Positions 52,991-62,963 are shown, counted from the stretch's first letter. The stretch: DNA of 64,000 nucleotides from Kiritimatiellia bacterium (GCA_028716365.1 JAQUPZ010000002.1:124001-188000); one strand, 5' to 3'. Numbers and translations are program-made. Notes: generated by a model not told the origin, from the sequence alone.

Positions 52991-53948
52991 CAAGTCCCTT
53001 GTTCATCAAAGTCATCAGTTTCTCATCCAGTTCTTTTGCCGCATCATGGCCGAGCCGCCTTAATCTCTGATCAAGAGCCGCAGTTTCAACAACATTTGTC
53101 AGATCACGCCCCGGTGCCACGGGAAGGAAAATCTGAGGAACTTCAACACCCATCAAAGTCCGGGTGACTTTCAGATCCCCTCCCCGGTTCTCCTCGTCTT
53201 TTGTTCCCGGCTGGCAGAGTGTAACCACCAGATCAAGTCTCTTCTCTTCACGCACAGAAGCCACACCGAAAAGACTCGGCACATGGATTATTCCCAACCC
53301 CCTGATTTCCATATGGTAACGCGTAACGTCAAGCGGCGATGCAATGATCGAACCGGAACTGTCAACCCTGAGAGCCGTAACATCGTCAGCCACCAGGGCA
53401 TGCCCCTTTTTAAGAAGACTTAGAGCCGTTTCGCTCTTTCCCATGCCTGGCTTGCCCTCAATCAGAACACCTATGCCGAGTATCTCGACCATGGTGCCTT
53501 GTATCGTCAATCTGGGCGCCATAAGGTTCTCCATGATAATCGTTGCCGCATTGACAAAATGTTTTGTGACCATCCTTGTCTTCAAGACCGGAATGTTGAA
53601 TTCCTCCGCAAGTCCTTCAATCTCCGGAAATGCTTTCTTGCCCCGTGTCAGGACAACACAGGGAATCTTGCTGACAAAGAAATCTCTGAGCCTTTTCGCA
53701 CGGTCAACATCACTCATCGAAGACAGATAAGCATGTTCAGCCAACCCGATAACCTGTATCCGCTTGTATGCGAAATGTTCAAAGAATCCTGACAAAGCCA
53801 ACCCGGGCCGGTTCAATGTAGCTTCTATGATGTAATTATCCAGTCCTTTTGTCCCGCAAACCAAGTCAATGATCAGGGGCTTTTTCCCTGTTTCAAGGAA
53901 AGTTCCAACGGTTACTTTTTCTATTTTTCCATCTTTCTCCGTACTCAT
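52977..53948 (-). CDS. hprK: HPr kinase/phosphorylase
   Basis: 323 residues. N-terminal domain (1-130), then the kinase domain with Walker A GKPGMGKSETALSL, the base ADDVTALRVD, the HPrK signature MEIRGLGIIHVPSLFG and a C-terminal NRGGDLKVTRTL loop. It phosphorylates or dephosphorylates HPr on Ser. In Gram-negative bacteria hprK often sits next to raiA and lptB, as here, and controls enzyme levels rather than classic catabolite repression. Confidence 0.95.
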   Translation of the reverse strand: MSTEKDGKIEKVTVGTFLETGKKPLIIDLVCGTKGLDNYIIEATLNRPGLALSGFFEHFAYKRIQVIGLAEHAYLSSMSDVDRAKRLRDFFVSKIPCVVLTRGKKAFPEIEGLAEEFNIPVLKTRMVTKHFVNAATIIMENLMAPRLTIQGTMVEILGIGVLIEGKPGMGKSETALSLLKKGHALVADDVTALRVDSSGSIIASPLDVTRYHMEIRGLGIIHVPSLFGVASVREEKRLDLVVTLCQPGTKDEENRGGDLKVTRTLMGVEVPQIFLPVAPGRDLTNVVETAALDQRLRRLGHDAAKELDEKLMTLMNKGLDGSE

Positions 53949-53953
53949 TGGCC

Positions 53954-54295
53954 CTAGAATCCTTTCATTACCTGCCTTTTAGTTTCGGCTTTCTTCATTA
54001 CAGTCTTATGGTCATGAGACCTGTCAGAAAGCTTCCGTAACTGCCTTTCAACCTTATACACTGCCAGATCTATTGATGCCTTCATGTCGTCCGACATCTC
54101 CTTGGCCTCGACTCGGACATGTTTCTTCGCCTGGGCAAGAACTTCCGCTATACAACGGTGTTTCTCAACATCAAGTATTACGTGAACATATTCAACTCTA
54201 GGAAAATCTTCAATAAGCATCTCTGCCTTGCTTCTTGCATAATCCTGAATACCACCTTTAGCATCCATATGCCTTACAGTCACTTCTATAGACAT
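53954..54295 (-). CDS. raiA: short-form ribosome hibernation promoting factor
   Basis: 113 residues, beta-alpha-beta-beta-beta-alpha fold of the HPF/YfiA family: VTVRHMDAKGGIQDYARSK, VHVILDVEKHRCIAEV, ASIDLAVYKVERQLRK. It binds the decoding centre of idle ribosomes. The C-terminal dimerising domain of long HPF is missing. It occupies the place of hpf in the lptB-rpoN-hpf-ptsN order of proteobacteria, with rpoN absent. Confidence 0.93.
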   Translation of the reverse strand: MSIEVTVRHMDAKGGIQDYARSKAEMLIEDFPRVEYVHVILDVEKHRCIAEVLAQAKKHVRVEAKEMSDDMKASIDLAVYKVERQLRKLSDRSHDHKTVMKKAETKRQVMKGF

Positions 54296-54304
54296 CTGTA
54301 CCTC

Positions 54305-55042
54305 CTACATAGTAAACCTTGAACCCAGATATAATTCCCTGCTCATTTCATCGTTAACGAGAAAAGAACTCTCTCCTTCCCTCAAAACTGTCCCTTCATA
54401 CATCAGATAAGCCCTGTCAACCACTGCCAGTGTCTCGCGGACATTGTGATCAGTAATCAGAATACCAAGGCCACGATTCTTAAGTCCCTTCAGAATTTCC
54501 TGGATATCATTCACGGCAAGCGGATCAACGCCGCTAAACGGTTCATCCAGCATCATCATGGAAGGACTTGTTACCAATGCCCTGGTTATTTCCACTTTTC
54601 TTCTTTCTCCGCCGCTTAAAGTATAAGCCTTCTGCTTTGCCAACCCGGCAATATTGAGTTCATTAAGAAGGACATCAAGCCGCCGTTTTCTTTCTTCCGG
54701 AGTCAAATCAAGCGTCTCAAGTACTGCCATGACATTTTCTTCAACAGTGAGTTTCCTGAATACTGACGGTTCCTGCGCCAAGTAACCTATCCCCATCCTT
54801 GCGCGTTTGTACATCGGTACATGAGTAATATCCTGTCCGTTGAATAGAACCCGGCCGGCGTCCGGCCTGATAAGCCCGACAATCATGTAGAAAGACGTTG
54901 TCTTACCGGCCCCGTTTGGCCCCAACAATCCGACAATCTCCCCGCTGTTTACATGCAGACAAACTTCATTTACGACCGTCTTGCTTCGGTAAATCTTTAC
55001 GATCCGGTCAGCTTCCATCAACCTGTGGCCATCATTCGTCAT
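54305..55042 (-). CDS. lptB: LPS export ABC transporter ATP-binding protein
   Basis: 245 residues. Walker A GPNGAGKTTSFYM, signature LSGGERRKVEI, Walker B MMMLDEPFSGVDP, H-loop ITDHNVRETL. The text YLAQEPSVFRKLTVEENV is typical of LptB. Partner of the LptF/G permease at 43084-44181. Start overlaps the lptA-like stop by four bases. Confidence 0.96.
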   Translation of the reverse strand: MTNDGHRLMEADRIVKIYRSKTVVNEVCLHVNSGEIVGLLGPNGAGKTTSFYMIVGLIRPDAGRVLFNGQDITHVPMYKRARMGIGYLAQEPSVFRKLTVEENVMAVLETLDLTPEERKRRLDVLLNELNIAGLAKQKAYTLSGGERRKVEITRALVTSPSMMMLDEPFSGVDPLAVNDIQEILKGLKNRGLGILITDHNVRETLAVVDRAYLMYEGTVLREGESSFLVNDEMSRELYLGSRFTM

Positions 55043-55551
55043 TTTTTCTCTGCTGTACTTTTCTTACCACCGACGTCCAACAACGGAATACCCGAATTTT
55101 TCGTAGGTATAATCACCAGATTCCCGGGTTCACAAGTCATTCTGTCTTCATTGATCCAGAATGTAATTTTATCCCCCTTTACCACATCGTTACCACGTTT
55201 TAATTGTGCGTCACCAACCAACAGTATTTCACCTGTTTTGGCAATAAAAATGGCCTTCTGACAAGTCCCAACCTTGTCCTGCTGTAATATGCGAACATTC
55301 CCGATGGCTATCGCCTGTTTCATGTTACTTTCGTTGTCAAACACAACGTTCAACTTGTCGGCATGCAAACGCATATTGGCATCAACAACCACCACATTCT
55401 TTTCAAACTCGGCAGTAAACCGCTGATAATCAAAAGTCAACGGTCCATCGGATGTTATCGTCGTTTTGTTGGTCGCAACCGGTTCTTCTGCCAGGACCAT
55501 CACCAATGCAGCAAAATGAATAATCATGCAAATTAAAAATATTCTTCTCAC
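55039..55551 (-). CDS. lptA: LptA/OstA-like periplasmic LPS bridge protein
   Basis: 170 residues with a signal peptide ([21 protein letters not shown]). The OstA-type beta-jellyroll reads ITSDGPLTFDYQRFTAEFEKNVVVVDANMRL in pieces, with ADKLNVVFD and DKITFWINEDRM. It forms part of the filament that carries LPS across the periplasm. Located between the lptC-like and lptB genes with four-base overlaps at both ends. Confidence 0.88.
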   Translation of the reverse strand: MRRIFLICMIIHFAALVMVLAEEPVATNKTTITSDGPLTFDYQRFTAEFEKNVVVVDANMRLHADKLNVVFDNESNMKQAIAIGNVRILQQDKVGTCQKAIFIAKTGEILLVGDAQLKRGNDVVKGDKITFWINEDRMTCEPGNLVIIPTKNSGIPLLDVGGKKSTAEKK

Positions 55552-56042
55552 TTCTTTTTCCCTTTCAACATGTTCTTAATATTTACGTTCATCATTGACC
55601 GGGTCATAACAACATTGACGTTGCTTACCACCGTCACAACCTGTTCATTCATATTCCAGTCAAGCCCTTTTCCTGTGATAGTTAAACCTTTCTTTTCAAG
55701 ACGGACATTGGAATCATCTGACTTGGCTGTCTTTGCCATTTTGTCATACGTACAGTTCTCCGAGATCATTACAATGTCAAGTTGACCTTCCACGGTAAAA
55801 AACTCAGATGTAATATTAACCGCATATATCGGCCCGTTCTCCTGCATTGTCGCTTTCTCGGCTTTCAATTGTGACTTGAGTTGTCCATTGTCATAATAAC
55901 CCAATGGAAGCCGCAGGCCGGTAACGGTTCCAGAAATGCCAGCTGAATCCATATTTGTTTGTGCAAATACGGTGGTAAACAACGCTATCACAAAAACACC
56001 AAGTAAATATACCAACCAATACCTGTTAACCAGTAATCTCAT
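55548..56042 (-). CDS. lptC: LptC-related membrane-anchored protein
   Basis: 164 residues: one N-terminal transmembrane helix (about 7-27) and a beta-jellyroll with [24 protein letters not shown], the usual 'x-G-x-L' entry of LptC, and [10 protein letters not shown]. The C-terminus is basic (LKGKKK). Sequence similarity is weak, and the assignment rests on fold texture and on its place before lptA and lptB. Its start lies inside the end of kdsA. Confidence 0.72.
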   Translation of the reverse strand: MRLLVNRYWLVYLLGVFVIALFTTVFAQTNMDSAGISGTVTGLRLPLGYYDNGQLKSQLKAEKATMQENGPIYAVNITSEFFTVEGQLDIVMISENCTYDKMAKTAKSDDSNVRLEKKGLTITGKGLDWNMNEQVVTVVSNVNVVMTRSMMNVNIKNMLKGKKK

Positions 56043-56844
56043 CTATTCTCCTCAATACCCGCCAAATATCCGCAAGATCACTCACCGGTACAGCATTATC
56101 TGCATCAGACATTGCCTTACGCGGATCCTGATGCGTCTCCATAAAAACTGCATCACAACCTGTTGCCACGGCTGCCCGCGCCAGCGCAGGTGCCCATTTA
56201 CCATCACCTCCAGATCGATTTCCCTCTCCACCAGGTTTCTGAACACTGTGTGTGGCATCAAAAACCACAGGATAACCGAATTCCCTTAATACAAGCAGGC
56301 TCCTCATGTCGGCCACCAGGTTGTTATATCCGAAACTTACACCGCGTTCAGTCAAAAGTATTTTCCTGTTCCCGGAACTTTCAATTTTCTCAACAACGTT
56401 CGATACATCCCATGGCGCAAGAAATTGGCCCTTCTTTACGTTAACTATCCTACCGCTTTCAGCTACTGCAACAACAAGATCCGTCTGCCTGCAAAGAAAC
56501 GCCGGGATCTGAATCACATCTGCAACAGCGGCAACAGGTCCCACTTCTGCCACTGAATGTACATCTGTCAAAATCGGCACACCATATTTGTCCTTCACCT
56601 CTGCTAAAATCTCCAGCCCTTTTGCCATTCCTGGCCCGCGATAGGACTTGATTGATGACCTGTTTGCCTTGTCATAAGACGCCTTGAAAATAAACGGGAT
56701 TTCCTCTTTACGTGACAAACGTGCCAGACGCCCCGCAAGAGACAGGCATGATTGTCGCCCCTCTATCACGCATGGGCCGGCAATCAATACAAGTGGATTA
56801 TTTCCTCCCACCCTCACTTTGCCGATATTTATTGTTTTTATCAT
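56026..56844 (-). CDS. kdsA: 3-deoxy-D-manno-octulosonate 8-phosphate synthase
   Basis: 272 residues. Condenses PEP and arabinose 5-phosphate. TIM-barrel motifs: [57 protein letters not shown]. Cys25-region (GPCV) and the DATHSVQ Asn/Asp positions suggest a metal-type enzyme, though I do not rely on that. Overlaps the lptC-like gene by 17 bases, so Kdo synthesis and LPS export are coupled. Confidence 0.96.
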   Translation of the reverse strand: MIKTINIGKVRVGGNNPLVLIAGPCVIEGRQSCLSLAGRLARLSRKEEIPFIFKASYDKANRSSIKSYRGPGMAKGLEILAEVKDKYGVPILTDVHSVAEVGPVAAVADVIQIPAFLCRQTDLVVAVAESGRIVNVKKGQFLAPWDVSNVVEKIESSGNRKILLTERGVSFGYNNLVADMRSLLVLREFGYPVVFDATHSVQKPGGEGNRSGGDGKWAPALARAAVATGCDAVFMETHQDPRKAMSDADNAVPVSDLADIWRVLRRIDEITG

Positions 56845-56863
56845 CTTCTGCCTGTTTTACATA

Positions 56864-57616
56864 TTAACGTCGTGCCGCTTTGCGCAGTTCTCTTTCAACG
56901 TATTTAACATCTGCCGGAGTGTCAACGCCAATTCCAGCGCGATCAGTCTTTAAAACCAGTATTTTACCGCCGATATGAAGCGCCCGCAACTGTTCCAGTT
57001 TCTCTGCTTTCTCAAGGGTACACTGAGGGGTTTTGACAAGGGTTCTAAGGAATCTCGCACGATAAGCATAAATACCTACATGCCGCCAGTATAATGCTCT
57101 GGCATCAACGTCGGCATCACGAAGAAACGGTATTACAGACCGCGAAAAATACAATGCCCGTCCTTCTTTATCCCAAATAACTTTCACTACCGATGGATTG
57201 TTTAATTCCTTCTTGTCCGTCAGCGGTGCTGCCGCAGTTGCCATATCCCATTCCTTTTTCGATAACATGGCGCTTGCAAGCCTGTCAATCAGAGCAGGAT
57301 CTATCAACGGTTCGTCACCTTGAATATTAATGACAACATCAGCTTTCATCCCTCCAATCGCTTCTGCAATTCTATCAGTACCGGAAGGATGATCGGGACG
57401 CGTTATAACAGTCCTGACGCTTGTTTCATTAACAGCATCAGCTATTCGTACATCATCCGTGGCAACAAGCAAATCATCAAGACGGCGAGCCCTAAGTGCA
57501 CGCTGAATAACCCAATAGATGAGAGGCTTGCCACAAATGGACACCAAACTCTTCCCGGGAAACCTTGTGGAACCCCATCGAGCAGGAATGACCCCTATGA
57601 TTCTTTTGTCTGACAA
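56864..57616 (-). CDS. kdsB: CMP-Kdo synthetase
   Basis: 250 residues. Activates Kdo with CTP. N-terminal IGVIPARWGSTRFPGKSL, then NIQGDEPLIDPALI, YFSRSVIPF and HVGIYAYRARFL, ending in GIGVDTPADVKYVE. The start appears to be TTG at 57616; there is no ATG or GTG close to the nucleotide-binding motif, so the rare start is likely real. Between rfaE1 and kdsA. Confidence 0.95.
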   Translation of the reverse strand: MSDKRIIGVIPARWGSTRFPGKSLVSICGKPLIYWVIQRALRARRLDDLLVATDDVRIADAVNETSVRTVITRPDHPSGTDRIAEAIGGMKADVVINIQGDEPLIDPALIDRLASAMLSKKEWDMATAAAPLTDKKELNNPSVVKVIWDKEGRALYFSRSVIPFLRDADVDARALYWRHVGIYAYRARFLRTLVKTPQCTLEKAEKLEQLRALHIGGKILVLKTDRAGIGVDTPADVKYVERELRKAARR

Positions 57617-57635
57617 CTGGAAACCTGCACACTTA

Positions 57636-58634
57636 TTATTCGATATAATTTAAAAGCTCAGTCGGAGTACATGTTGCAGTACCGACTTTACCGACAACCA
57701 CACCTGCTGCATAATTCGCTATAGAAGCCGATTCATAATAATCTGCGCCTGTCGCATGCGCAAGCATGACTGTCGCAATCACTGTATCTCCGGCCCCGCA
57801 CACGTCAAAAACTTCCCTGGCTTTAGCCGGGAGAAATCGAGGATCATCACCCTTATTGATAAGGTACATACCGTGTGCCCCAAGGGTAATTATCAAAATC
57901 TGAGGGTGCCATTTTTTCATCAGGATATCTCCTGCTTTCTTCAATCTGGCATCATTAATTGGGTCTCCAGACAAGGGCGTATCAGACAACCCCGCCGCAA
58001 TCATGGCCTCCTTATAATTCGGAGTAGCTATCGTAATTCCGGAAATCTTCAACTCGCAATTGTCTTTCGGGTCGAATCCTACAGGAATACCTTCTTCGCT
58101 GGTAACCCTGAGGATGGTGTCCACCACTTCCTGACAGACAACACCCTTACCATAGTCTTCAATTATGATACCATTCACTTCCCCTGCCAGTTCAGAAATC
58201 CTCTTACAAAAATCATTAAGAAGAGCCGCCGTGGCCTCAGGCGGATCCTCTTTATCCACTCTCACAACCTGTTGACGATCGGCCATGATACGTGTTTTCA
58301 CTATGGTTTTTGTATGACTGCTCGTTAAAAGCCCGTCCGCAAAAATTCCCCGGCATGTCAGGGCAGATATCAATTCTTCCCCTTCTTTATCTTTACCTGC
58401 TATTCCGGCAACAATCGCCTGACCGCCAAGCGACTGGATATTCAACGCCACATTCGCCGCACCTCCCGGCCGGTTGTTCTCCTCTGTCACAAGGACAACC
58501 GGCACCGGAGCCTCAGGTGAAATCCTGTTGACCACACCGTAAACATACCTGTCAAGCATCATATCGCCTACGACAAGTATCTTTTGATCTTTGAACGATC
58601 CCATGATTTTTTTTGCACGTTCAACGCTAATCAT
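57636..58634 (-). CDS. rfaE1: D-glycero-beta-D-manno-heptose-7-phosphate kinase
   Basis: 332 residues, a PfkB/ribokinase fold: VVGDMMLDRYVYG, the SPEAPVPVV and RPGGAANVALNI substrate loops, and the catalytic FDVCGAGDTVIA. It corresponds to the kinase half of HldE; the nucleotidyltransferase half is absent, so a separate rfaE2 is expected elsewhere. Shows that the cell makes heptose-containing LPS core. Shares one base with the gene upstream. Confidence 0.94.
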   Translation of the reverse strand: MISVERAKKIMGSFKDQKILVVGDMMLDRYVYGVVNRISPEAPVPVVLVTEENNRPGGAANVALNIQSLGGQAIVAGIAGKDKEGEELISALTCRGIFADGLLTSSHTKTIVKTRIMADRQQVVRVDKEDPPEATAALLNDFCKRISELAGEVNGIIIEDYGKGVVCQEVVDTILRVTSEEGIPVGFDPKDNCELKISGITIATPNYKEAMIAAGLSDTPLSGDPINDARLKKAGDILMKKWHPQILIITLGAHGMYLINKGDDPRFLPAKAREVFDVCGAGDTVIATVMLAHATGADYYESASIANYAAGVVVGKVGTATCTPTELLNYIE

Positions 58635-59395
58635 TACTTTATCTCCCAGAAACCATTAGCTGGAACTATCACCTGCGGACTCAGCTTGTCCGCTGCAACA
58701 TAATCCACCGCATCAGATGCCAGCCATTTACGTTCAATATTATGAAGGTTTGTATTGTCTGCGCCAAGCACATTATACGCTTCAAGTCTGTAAAAATAAA
58801 TATCCCGTTCAGGCAGTCTCAATGGCTTCATATCAAAGGACAAACCATTTACAGCCGTCAAAAGAACACCATCAACGCCAATCCAGGATATGAAACAGTC
58901 AGTCAGATGAAGATTTAACCGCTTCCTGAAACTTCCCGTCAGCTTCGACAGTTCACCCATATGTTTCTCCGGCAGATTACCGAGTTTTCCGAATACATTT
59001 GGCGTCCATCCACCACTCTTGCCGGGAGTCAGATTTAACACAGCTTTGTGTGCCGAGACTCGATAGGTTCCGTCAAATCGCAAACCTACCTTCAACTCCT
59101 TCACCTTGAAAACCGGTGTACCATTTACATCAGTATCTTTTGACACAATATTCTCAACAACCAGTTCGCCCACTCCGCCTATTCTCACGCTACCGACACT
59201 TAATTCCATGGAGAATTGTTTCTCCAGCCAGTCCTGCACTATACACTTCCCACGTTTAGTGTTAAGTCCCAGGGAAACAAGAAAGAAACAAACAACAAAA
59301 ACAATCAGTAGAAATGAAAGCAACCCCGGGAGACATCCTTTTCCTCCTGCCCCACGGCCACCATTCCTTCCGTCCTCTTGTGTTTTATCAGACAT
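58634..59395 (-). CDS. membrane-anchored AsmA-like protein
   Basis: 253 residues: a Gly/Lys-rich start, one transmembrane helix (about 23-44), then NTKRGKCIVQDWLEKQF and LSVGSVRIGGVGELVVENI. That is the N-terminal pattern of AsmA/TamB-related proteins, in which a short amphipathic segment precedes beta-repeats. It is far shorter than typical AsmA. Function unknown; position between heptose kinase and yggS suggests an envelope role. Confidence 0.55.
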   Translation of the reverse strand: MSDKTQEDGRNGGRGAGGKGCLPGLLSFLLIVFVVCFFLVSLGLNTKRGKCIVQDWLEKQFSMELSVGSVRIGGVGELVVENIVSKDTDVNGTPVFKVKELKVGLRFDGTYRVSAHKAVLNLTPGKSGGWTPNVFGKLGNLPEKHMGELSKLTGSFRKRLNLHLTDCFISWIGVDGVLLTAVNGLSFDMKPLRLPERDIYFYRLEAYNVLGADNTNLHNIERKWLASDAVDYVAADKLSPQVIVPANGFWEIK

Positions 59396-60120
59396 TAAAG
59401 TTCCTCTTCACCCTTGCCACTTGAGGCCTTCCACGGTTTCCTTTCTCCCAGCAAAACAGATCCCAACCGTATCCATGTTGCACCTTCTTCTACGGCAATT
59501 TCAAAATCTCCGGACATACCCATCGACAACTGATCCAACGAAAAACCTGTCTTTTCCCGGCACTTGTCACGTAATTCCCTTAAAGTCCGGAAAAACGGCC
59601 TTGCATCCCGGGGATCAGCAGTAAAAGGCGGAATTGTCATTAAACCTTCAACATCAACATTCATAAACTTGTTGCTATATTCAAGAACAGGAATCAATTC
59701 ATCGGGTTTCATGCCGAATTTACTTCCCTCGCCTGAAACATTCACTTCCAGGCATACCGGCATTCTTACCCCCGCCGCCTTGCTCGTTTCATTTATTGTT
59801 TCCAACAGTCTCAATGAATCGACTGAATGAATCATTTTAAACAATTGGACCGCATCTTTAACCTTGTTTCTCTGTAAATGCCCGATCATGTGCCACTCAA
59901 GATTGCCCGGACACAGTGGAATCTTCTGTTTGGCTTCCTGGATCCTGCTTTCACCAATAACAGTCAAACCACACCTTGCAACCTCAGCGACATCTTCAGG
60001 CCCGAAGGTTTTTGTCACTGCAACAATTCTTACATCCGAAACATTTCTTCCTGCCCTGGCGCATGTTTCCGCTACACGTTTCTGTACCTGTGCCAACCTG
60101 GTCTGTATATCCCCGCTCAT
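59395..60120 (-). CDS. yggS: PLP homeostasis protein (YggS/PROSC family)
   Basis: 241 residues, a single-domain PLP-binding barrel. The PLP Lys lies in VRIVAVTKTFGPED; IGESRIQEAKQK, EWHMIGHLQRNKVK and LSMGMSGDFEIAVEEGATWIRLGS are the family signatures. Buffers pyridoxal phosphate and affects amino-acid metabolism. One base overlap with the AsmA-like gene. Confidence 0.94.
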   Translation of the reverse strand: MSGDIQTRLAQVQKRVAETCARAGRNVSDVRIVAVTKTFGPEDVAEVARCGLTVIGESRIQEAKQKIPLCPGNLEWHMIGHLQRNKVKDAVQLFKMIHSVDSLRLLETINETSKAAGVRMPVCLEVNVSGEGSKFGMKPDELIPVLEYSNKFMNVDVEGLMTIPPFTADPRDARPFFRTLRELRDKCREKTGFSLDQLSMGMSGDFEIAVEEGATWIRLGSVLLGERKPWKASSGKGEEEL

Positions 60121-60155
60121 GTTTTTAAATCTGTAATCTCAAATTTAAATTACAC

Positions 60156-60758
60156 CTACATCCCCTGTCGCCCCTTGATGGCTTTTGCCAGGGTTATGGC
60201 ATCGGAATACATTATTCCGCTCCCGGCCGGTAAACCAGATGCCAGTCTGGTGACCTTGACATTTTTCTCCTTGAGTAACTCTGCAATATAACTTGCTGTT
60301 GCATCACCCTCAACATCCGTGCTCAAGGCAAGAATTATTTCCTCTATCTTCTCGCTTTCAATACGACTCAACAGGGAATCAATCCTCAACTGTTTTGGCC
60401 CATCACCCCGCGCTGGCGCCATTTTGCCCATTAACGCATGATACCGCCCGTGATAACTGCCCGATTTATCTATCGCCATTATATCGCTTGGATCTTCAAC
60501 CACGCATAGTATCCGCCCGTCTCTGGTGATATCTGTACACAGACGGCAGGGGTTTTCATCATTTGCGGTAACGCTTCCACACCGTGAGCAACAACATATT
60601 TTCTCACGGGTTTCGCGCAACGCAGCCACCAGCTCATCCACGATCCCGTGGGTGTCTCGCGCCAGTTTGAGAGCCATGCGTTCCGCCGAACGGCGGCCAA
60701 TCCCTGGCAACCTGGCTAAACAGACTGCAAGCCTGTTGAGAATTTCAGATGAATTCAT
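60156..60758 (-). CDS. recR: recombination mediator RecR
   Basis: 200 residues. Helix-hairpin-helix RLPGIGRRSAERMALKL, the zinc finger CCSRCG...CRLC and a Toprim domain with CVVEDPSDIMAID and LALSTDVEGDATA. Loads RecA with RecF and RecO. Follows ybaB and dnaX in the classic dnaX-ybaB-recR order, here on one strand with 30-base gaps. Confidence 0.96.
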   Translation of the reverse strand: MNSSEILNRLAVCLARLPGIGRRSAERMALKLARDTHGIVDELVAALRETREKICCCSRCGSVTANDENPCRLCTDITRDGRILCVVEDPSDIMAIDKSGSYHGRYHALMGKMAPARGDGPKQLRIDSLLSRIESEKIEEIILALSTDVEGDATASYIAELLKEKNVKVTRLASGLPAGSGIMYSDAITLAKAIKGRQGM

Positions 60759-60788
60759 TCGGTTATAGTTTTATCCGTTCGATCTCAA

Positions 60789-61106
60789 TTACATCCCGAA
60801 TATGTCAGGTAATCCCATACCGGCGGTAAGTTTGGACATTTCTTTACCAGCTTTTTCTTTTGCACAGAGCAATGCACCATTTACCGCCGAAACAACTTCC
60901 TGCTCCAGACGTCCTGTATCAGCGGCATTAATCAGCTGCGGATCAATTTTCATGCTTTCTATTGTCATATCTCCCCGCGACACAACTTTAACCAACCCGC
61001 TTTTACCGGCATATTCAATCGTCTGTTTCGCAAGCTGTTTCTGTACATTCTTCAAATCTTTCTGCATGGACATAGCCTGTTTCATCATTTCAAACATATT
61101 CGCCAT
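60789..61106 (-). CDS. ybaB: YbaB/EbfC nucleoid-associated protein
   Basis: 105 residues. Central beta-sheet region VKVVSRGDMTIESMKIDPQLI flanked by long helices, ending TAGMGLPDIFGM, the usual YbaB tail. Forms dimers that bind DNA. Between dnaX (five bases) and recR. Confidence 0.94.
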   Translation of the reverse strand: MANMFEMMKQAMSMQKDLKNVQKQLAKQTIEYAGKSGLVKVVSRGDMTIESMKIDPQLINAADTGRLEQEVVSAVNGALLCAKEKAGKEMSKLTAGMGLPDIFGM

Positions 61107-61111
61107 TTCTC

Positions 61112-62836
61112 TTACTCCCTCACGTCAAGAATAGTTCCATCAAAAACATCCAAAGCCTTCTGAACCGTTGGATCGTCAATCAAATCACGTTTTCCCTTTG
61201 GCTGTCCCTTGGCAGGCGCTGATCCCGCCGGTTTATGTTTTAAAACCGGAGAAATACCTTCCATATTCTTTTTTGCAACCTGATCGGATACAATAAACGT
61301 CGCATTTACCTTTCGCTTCAGAATCATGCCGAGTACATGTTCAACTGCCTGACGATTTCTCGTCGTTGCAAAACTTTTAATTTCATCTGCAAACTCAGGA
61401 TCAAATCCTATCGTCACCTTCACCCCATCAACTGTCAACGGCCTTGCATCCAGAAGTAAACTCTTTGTTCCAATCGCCATTTTACCGACTTTATCAACAA
61501 TCTCACGCCAGTTTTCCGTTAAAAGTTCCACTTCGTTTCCAACCGACACAGCGGACTCCTGTACAGCGATTTCTTTTTCCGGACCCTCTGTTTCAGTCTT
61601 CGATATCCGAGTTTCCGCAACTGCAGGATTCCCGTCTTTCTCCTTCGGTATCCCAGCGTCTCCACGTCTCCGTGTCCCTGTATCCTCATTCCCGTCTATT
61701 CCCGTTCGAAGCATATTGATATGCTTTAAGATATCTTCTATTGAAACGACCGTAGCAGCGCGCACACATCGAATAAGAGCCATTTCAAGCAGGGTTCTCT
61801 TGGATAATGCGTATTTCATTCTATTTTCTGCTTCACCCAGGATATCGGCAATTCTGAGCACACGTTCGGAATTCGTCAACGCAGCTTGTTTTTTCAACGT
61901 CGCAATCTGGGATTCCATCAACTCCAGGCTCGATGCGTCGTTTACATGCATCCATACCAGCAGGTTCCTGAAATGATCCATAAGCTCAATCACAAATCGC
62001 TGCATGTCCTTGCCTGACTCATCCAGACTGGCTATCGACTCAATTACCGATTTCACGTCTCCCTGCAATATCTTATCCACAACATTTTCCAGCAAACTGC
62101 GAGATGCCAGACCAAAAACTGAAAGCACGTCTTCCTCTTTGATCTCCATTCCCTTGAAAGAAACAAGCTGGTCCAGCGCCGACACAGCATCCCTCAATCC
62201 GCCCTCACACCCCCTGGCAATGGCAAGCAGGGCATCCGGCTCAACTTTTATCTTTTCTTTTGAGGCAATCAGCTTCAGGCGTTCGACGATCAGGCTAACG
62301 GAAATCCGTCGTAAGTCAAACCGCTGGCACCGCGAAAGAATTGTCGGAAGAATCTTTTCAGGCTCGGTAGTGGCAAAAATGAACTTTACATGCGGCGGGG
62401 GCTCTTCAAGAGTTTTCAAGAGCGCATTAAATGCTGCCGTGCTGAGCATATGCACTTCGTCGATGATGTATATCTTGAAATTACCACGGGACGGCATGTA
62501 CTTGACAGTATCCCGGAGTTCACGTACCTGCTCAACACCGTTGTTTGATGCACCGTCAATTTCCAGGACATCCAGACTTGTTCCGGAAGTTATTTCACGG
62601 CAGGCATCACATTTGTCACAGGGTGTTAGTGTCGGGCCATTTACGCAATTCAATGCTTTGGAGAATATACGGGCCAGTGAGGTTTTCCCAATTCCGCGGG
62701 GACCAACAAAAAGATAGGCATGCGCAATGCGGTTGGACGTTATCGCATTCTTGAGAGTCTGCGTAACATGGTTCTGTCCCACAACATCATCGAACTGACG
62801 CGGTCGCCATTTTCTTGCCAATACTTCATAAGCCAT
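61112..62836 (-). CDS. dnaX: DNA polymerase III subunit gamma/tau
   Basis: 574 residues. AAA+ clamp-loader ATPase: Walker A GPRGIGKTS (45-53), zinc-binding Cys64, 73, 76 and 79, the IIDEVHML box, TTEPEKILPTILSRCQRFDLR with the SRC motif, then helical domain III. After residue about 370 a Glu/Thr-rich linker leads to a tau-type C-terminal domain ending FDGTILDVRE. I see no clear slippery heptamer for a gamma product. Confidence 0.96.
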   Translation of the reverse strand: MAYEVLARKWRPRQFDDVVGQNHVTQTLKNAITSNRIAHAYLFVGPRGIGKTSLARIFSKALNCVNGPTLTPCDKCDACREITSGTSLDVLEIDGASNNGVEQVRELRDTVKYMPSRGNFKIYIIDEVHMLSTAAFNALLKTLEEPPPHVKFIFATTEPEKILPTILSRCQRFDLRRISVSLIVERLKLIASKEKIKVEPDALLAIARGCEGGLRDAVSALDQLVSFKGMEIKEEDVLSVFGLASRSLLENVVDKILQGDVKSVIESIASLDESGKDMQRFVIELMDHFRNLLVWMHVNDASSLELMESQIATLKKQAALTNSERVLRIADILGEAENRMKYALSKRTLLEMALIRCVRAATVVSIEDILKHINMLRTGIDGNEDTGTRRRGDAGIPKEKDGNPAVAETRISKTETEGPEKEIAVQESAVSVGNEVELLTENWREIVDKVGKMAIGTKSLLLDARPLTVDGVKVTIGFDPEFADEIKSFATTRNRQAVEHVLGMILKRKVNATFIVSDQVAKKNMEGISPVLKHKPAGSAPAKGQPKGKRDLIDDPTVQKALDVFDGTILDVRE

Positions 62837-62963
62837 AATTCATCACTCGCGGATTCTTTAATGTATTATCACTCAGTACCGTAATGAATTTTTATGGTCT
62901 CACTTCTTGTGATATTTGACAAGAATATACCGACGATGAAATCTGTCGATTGACACGTATTGC

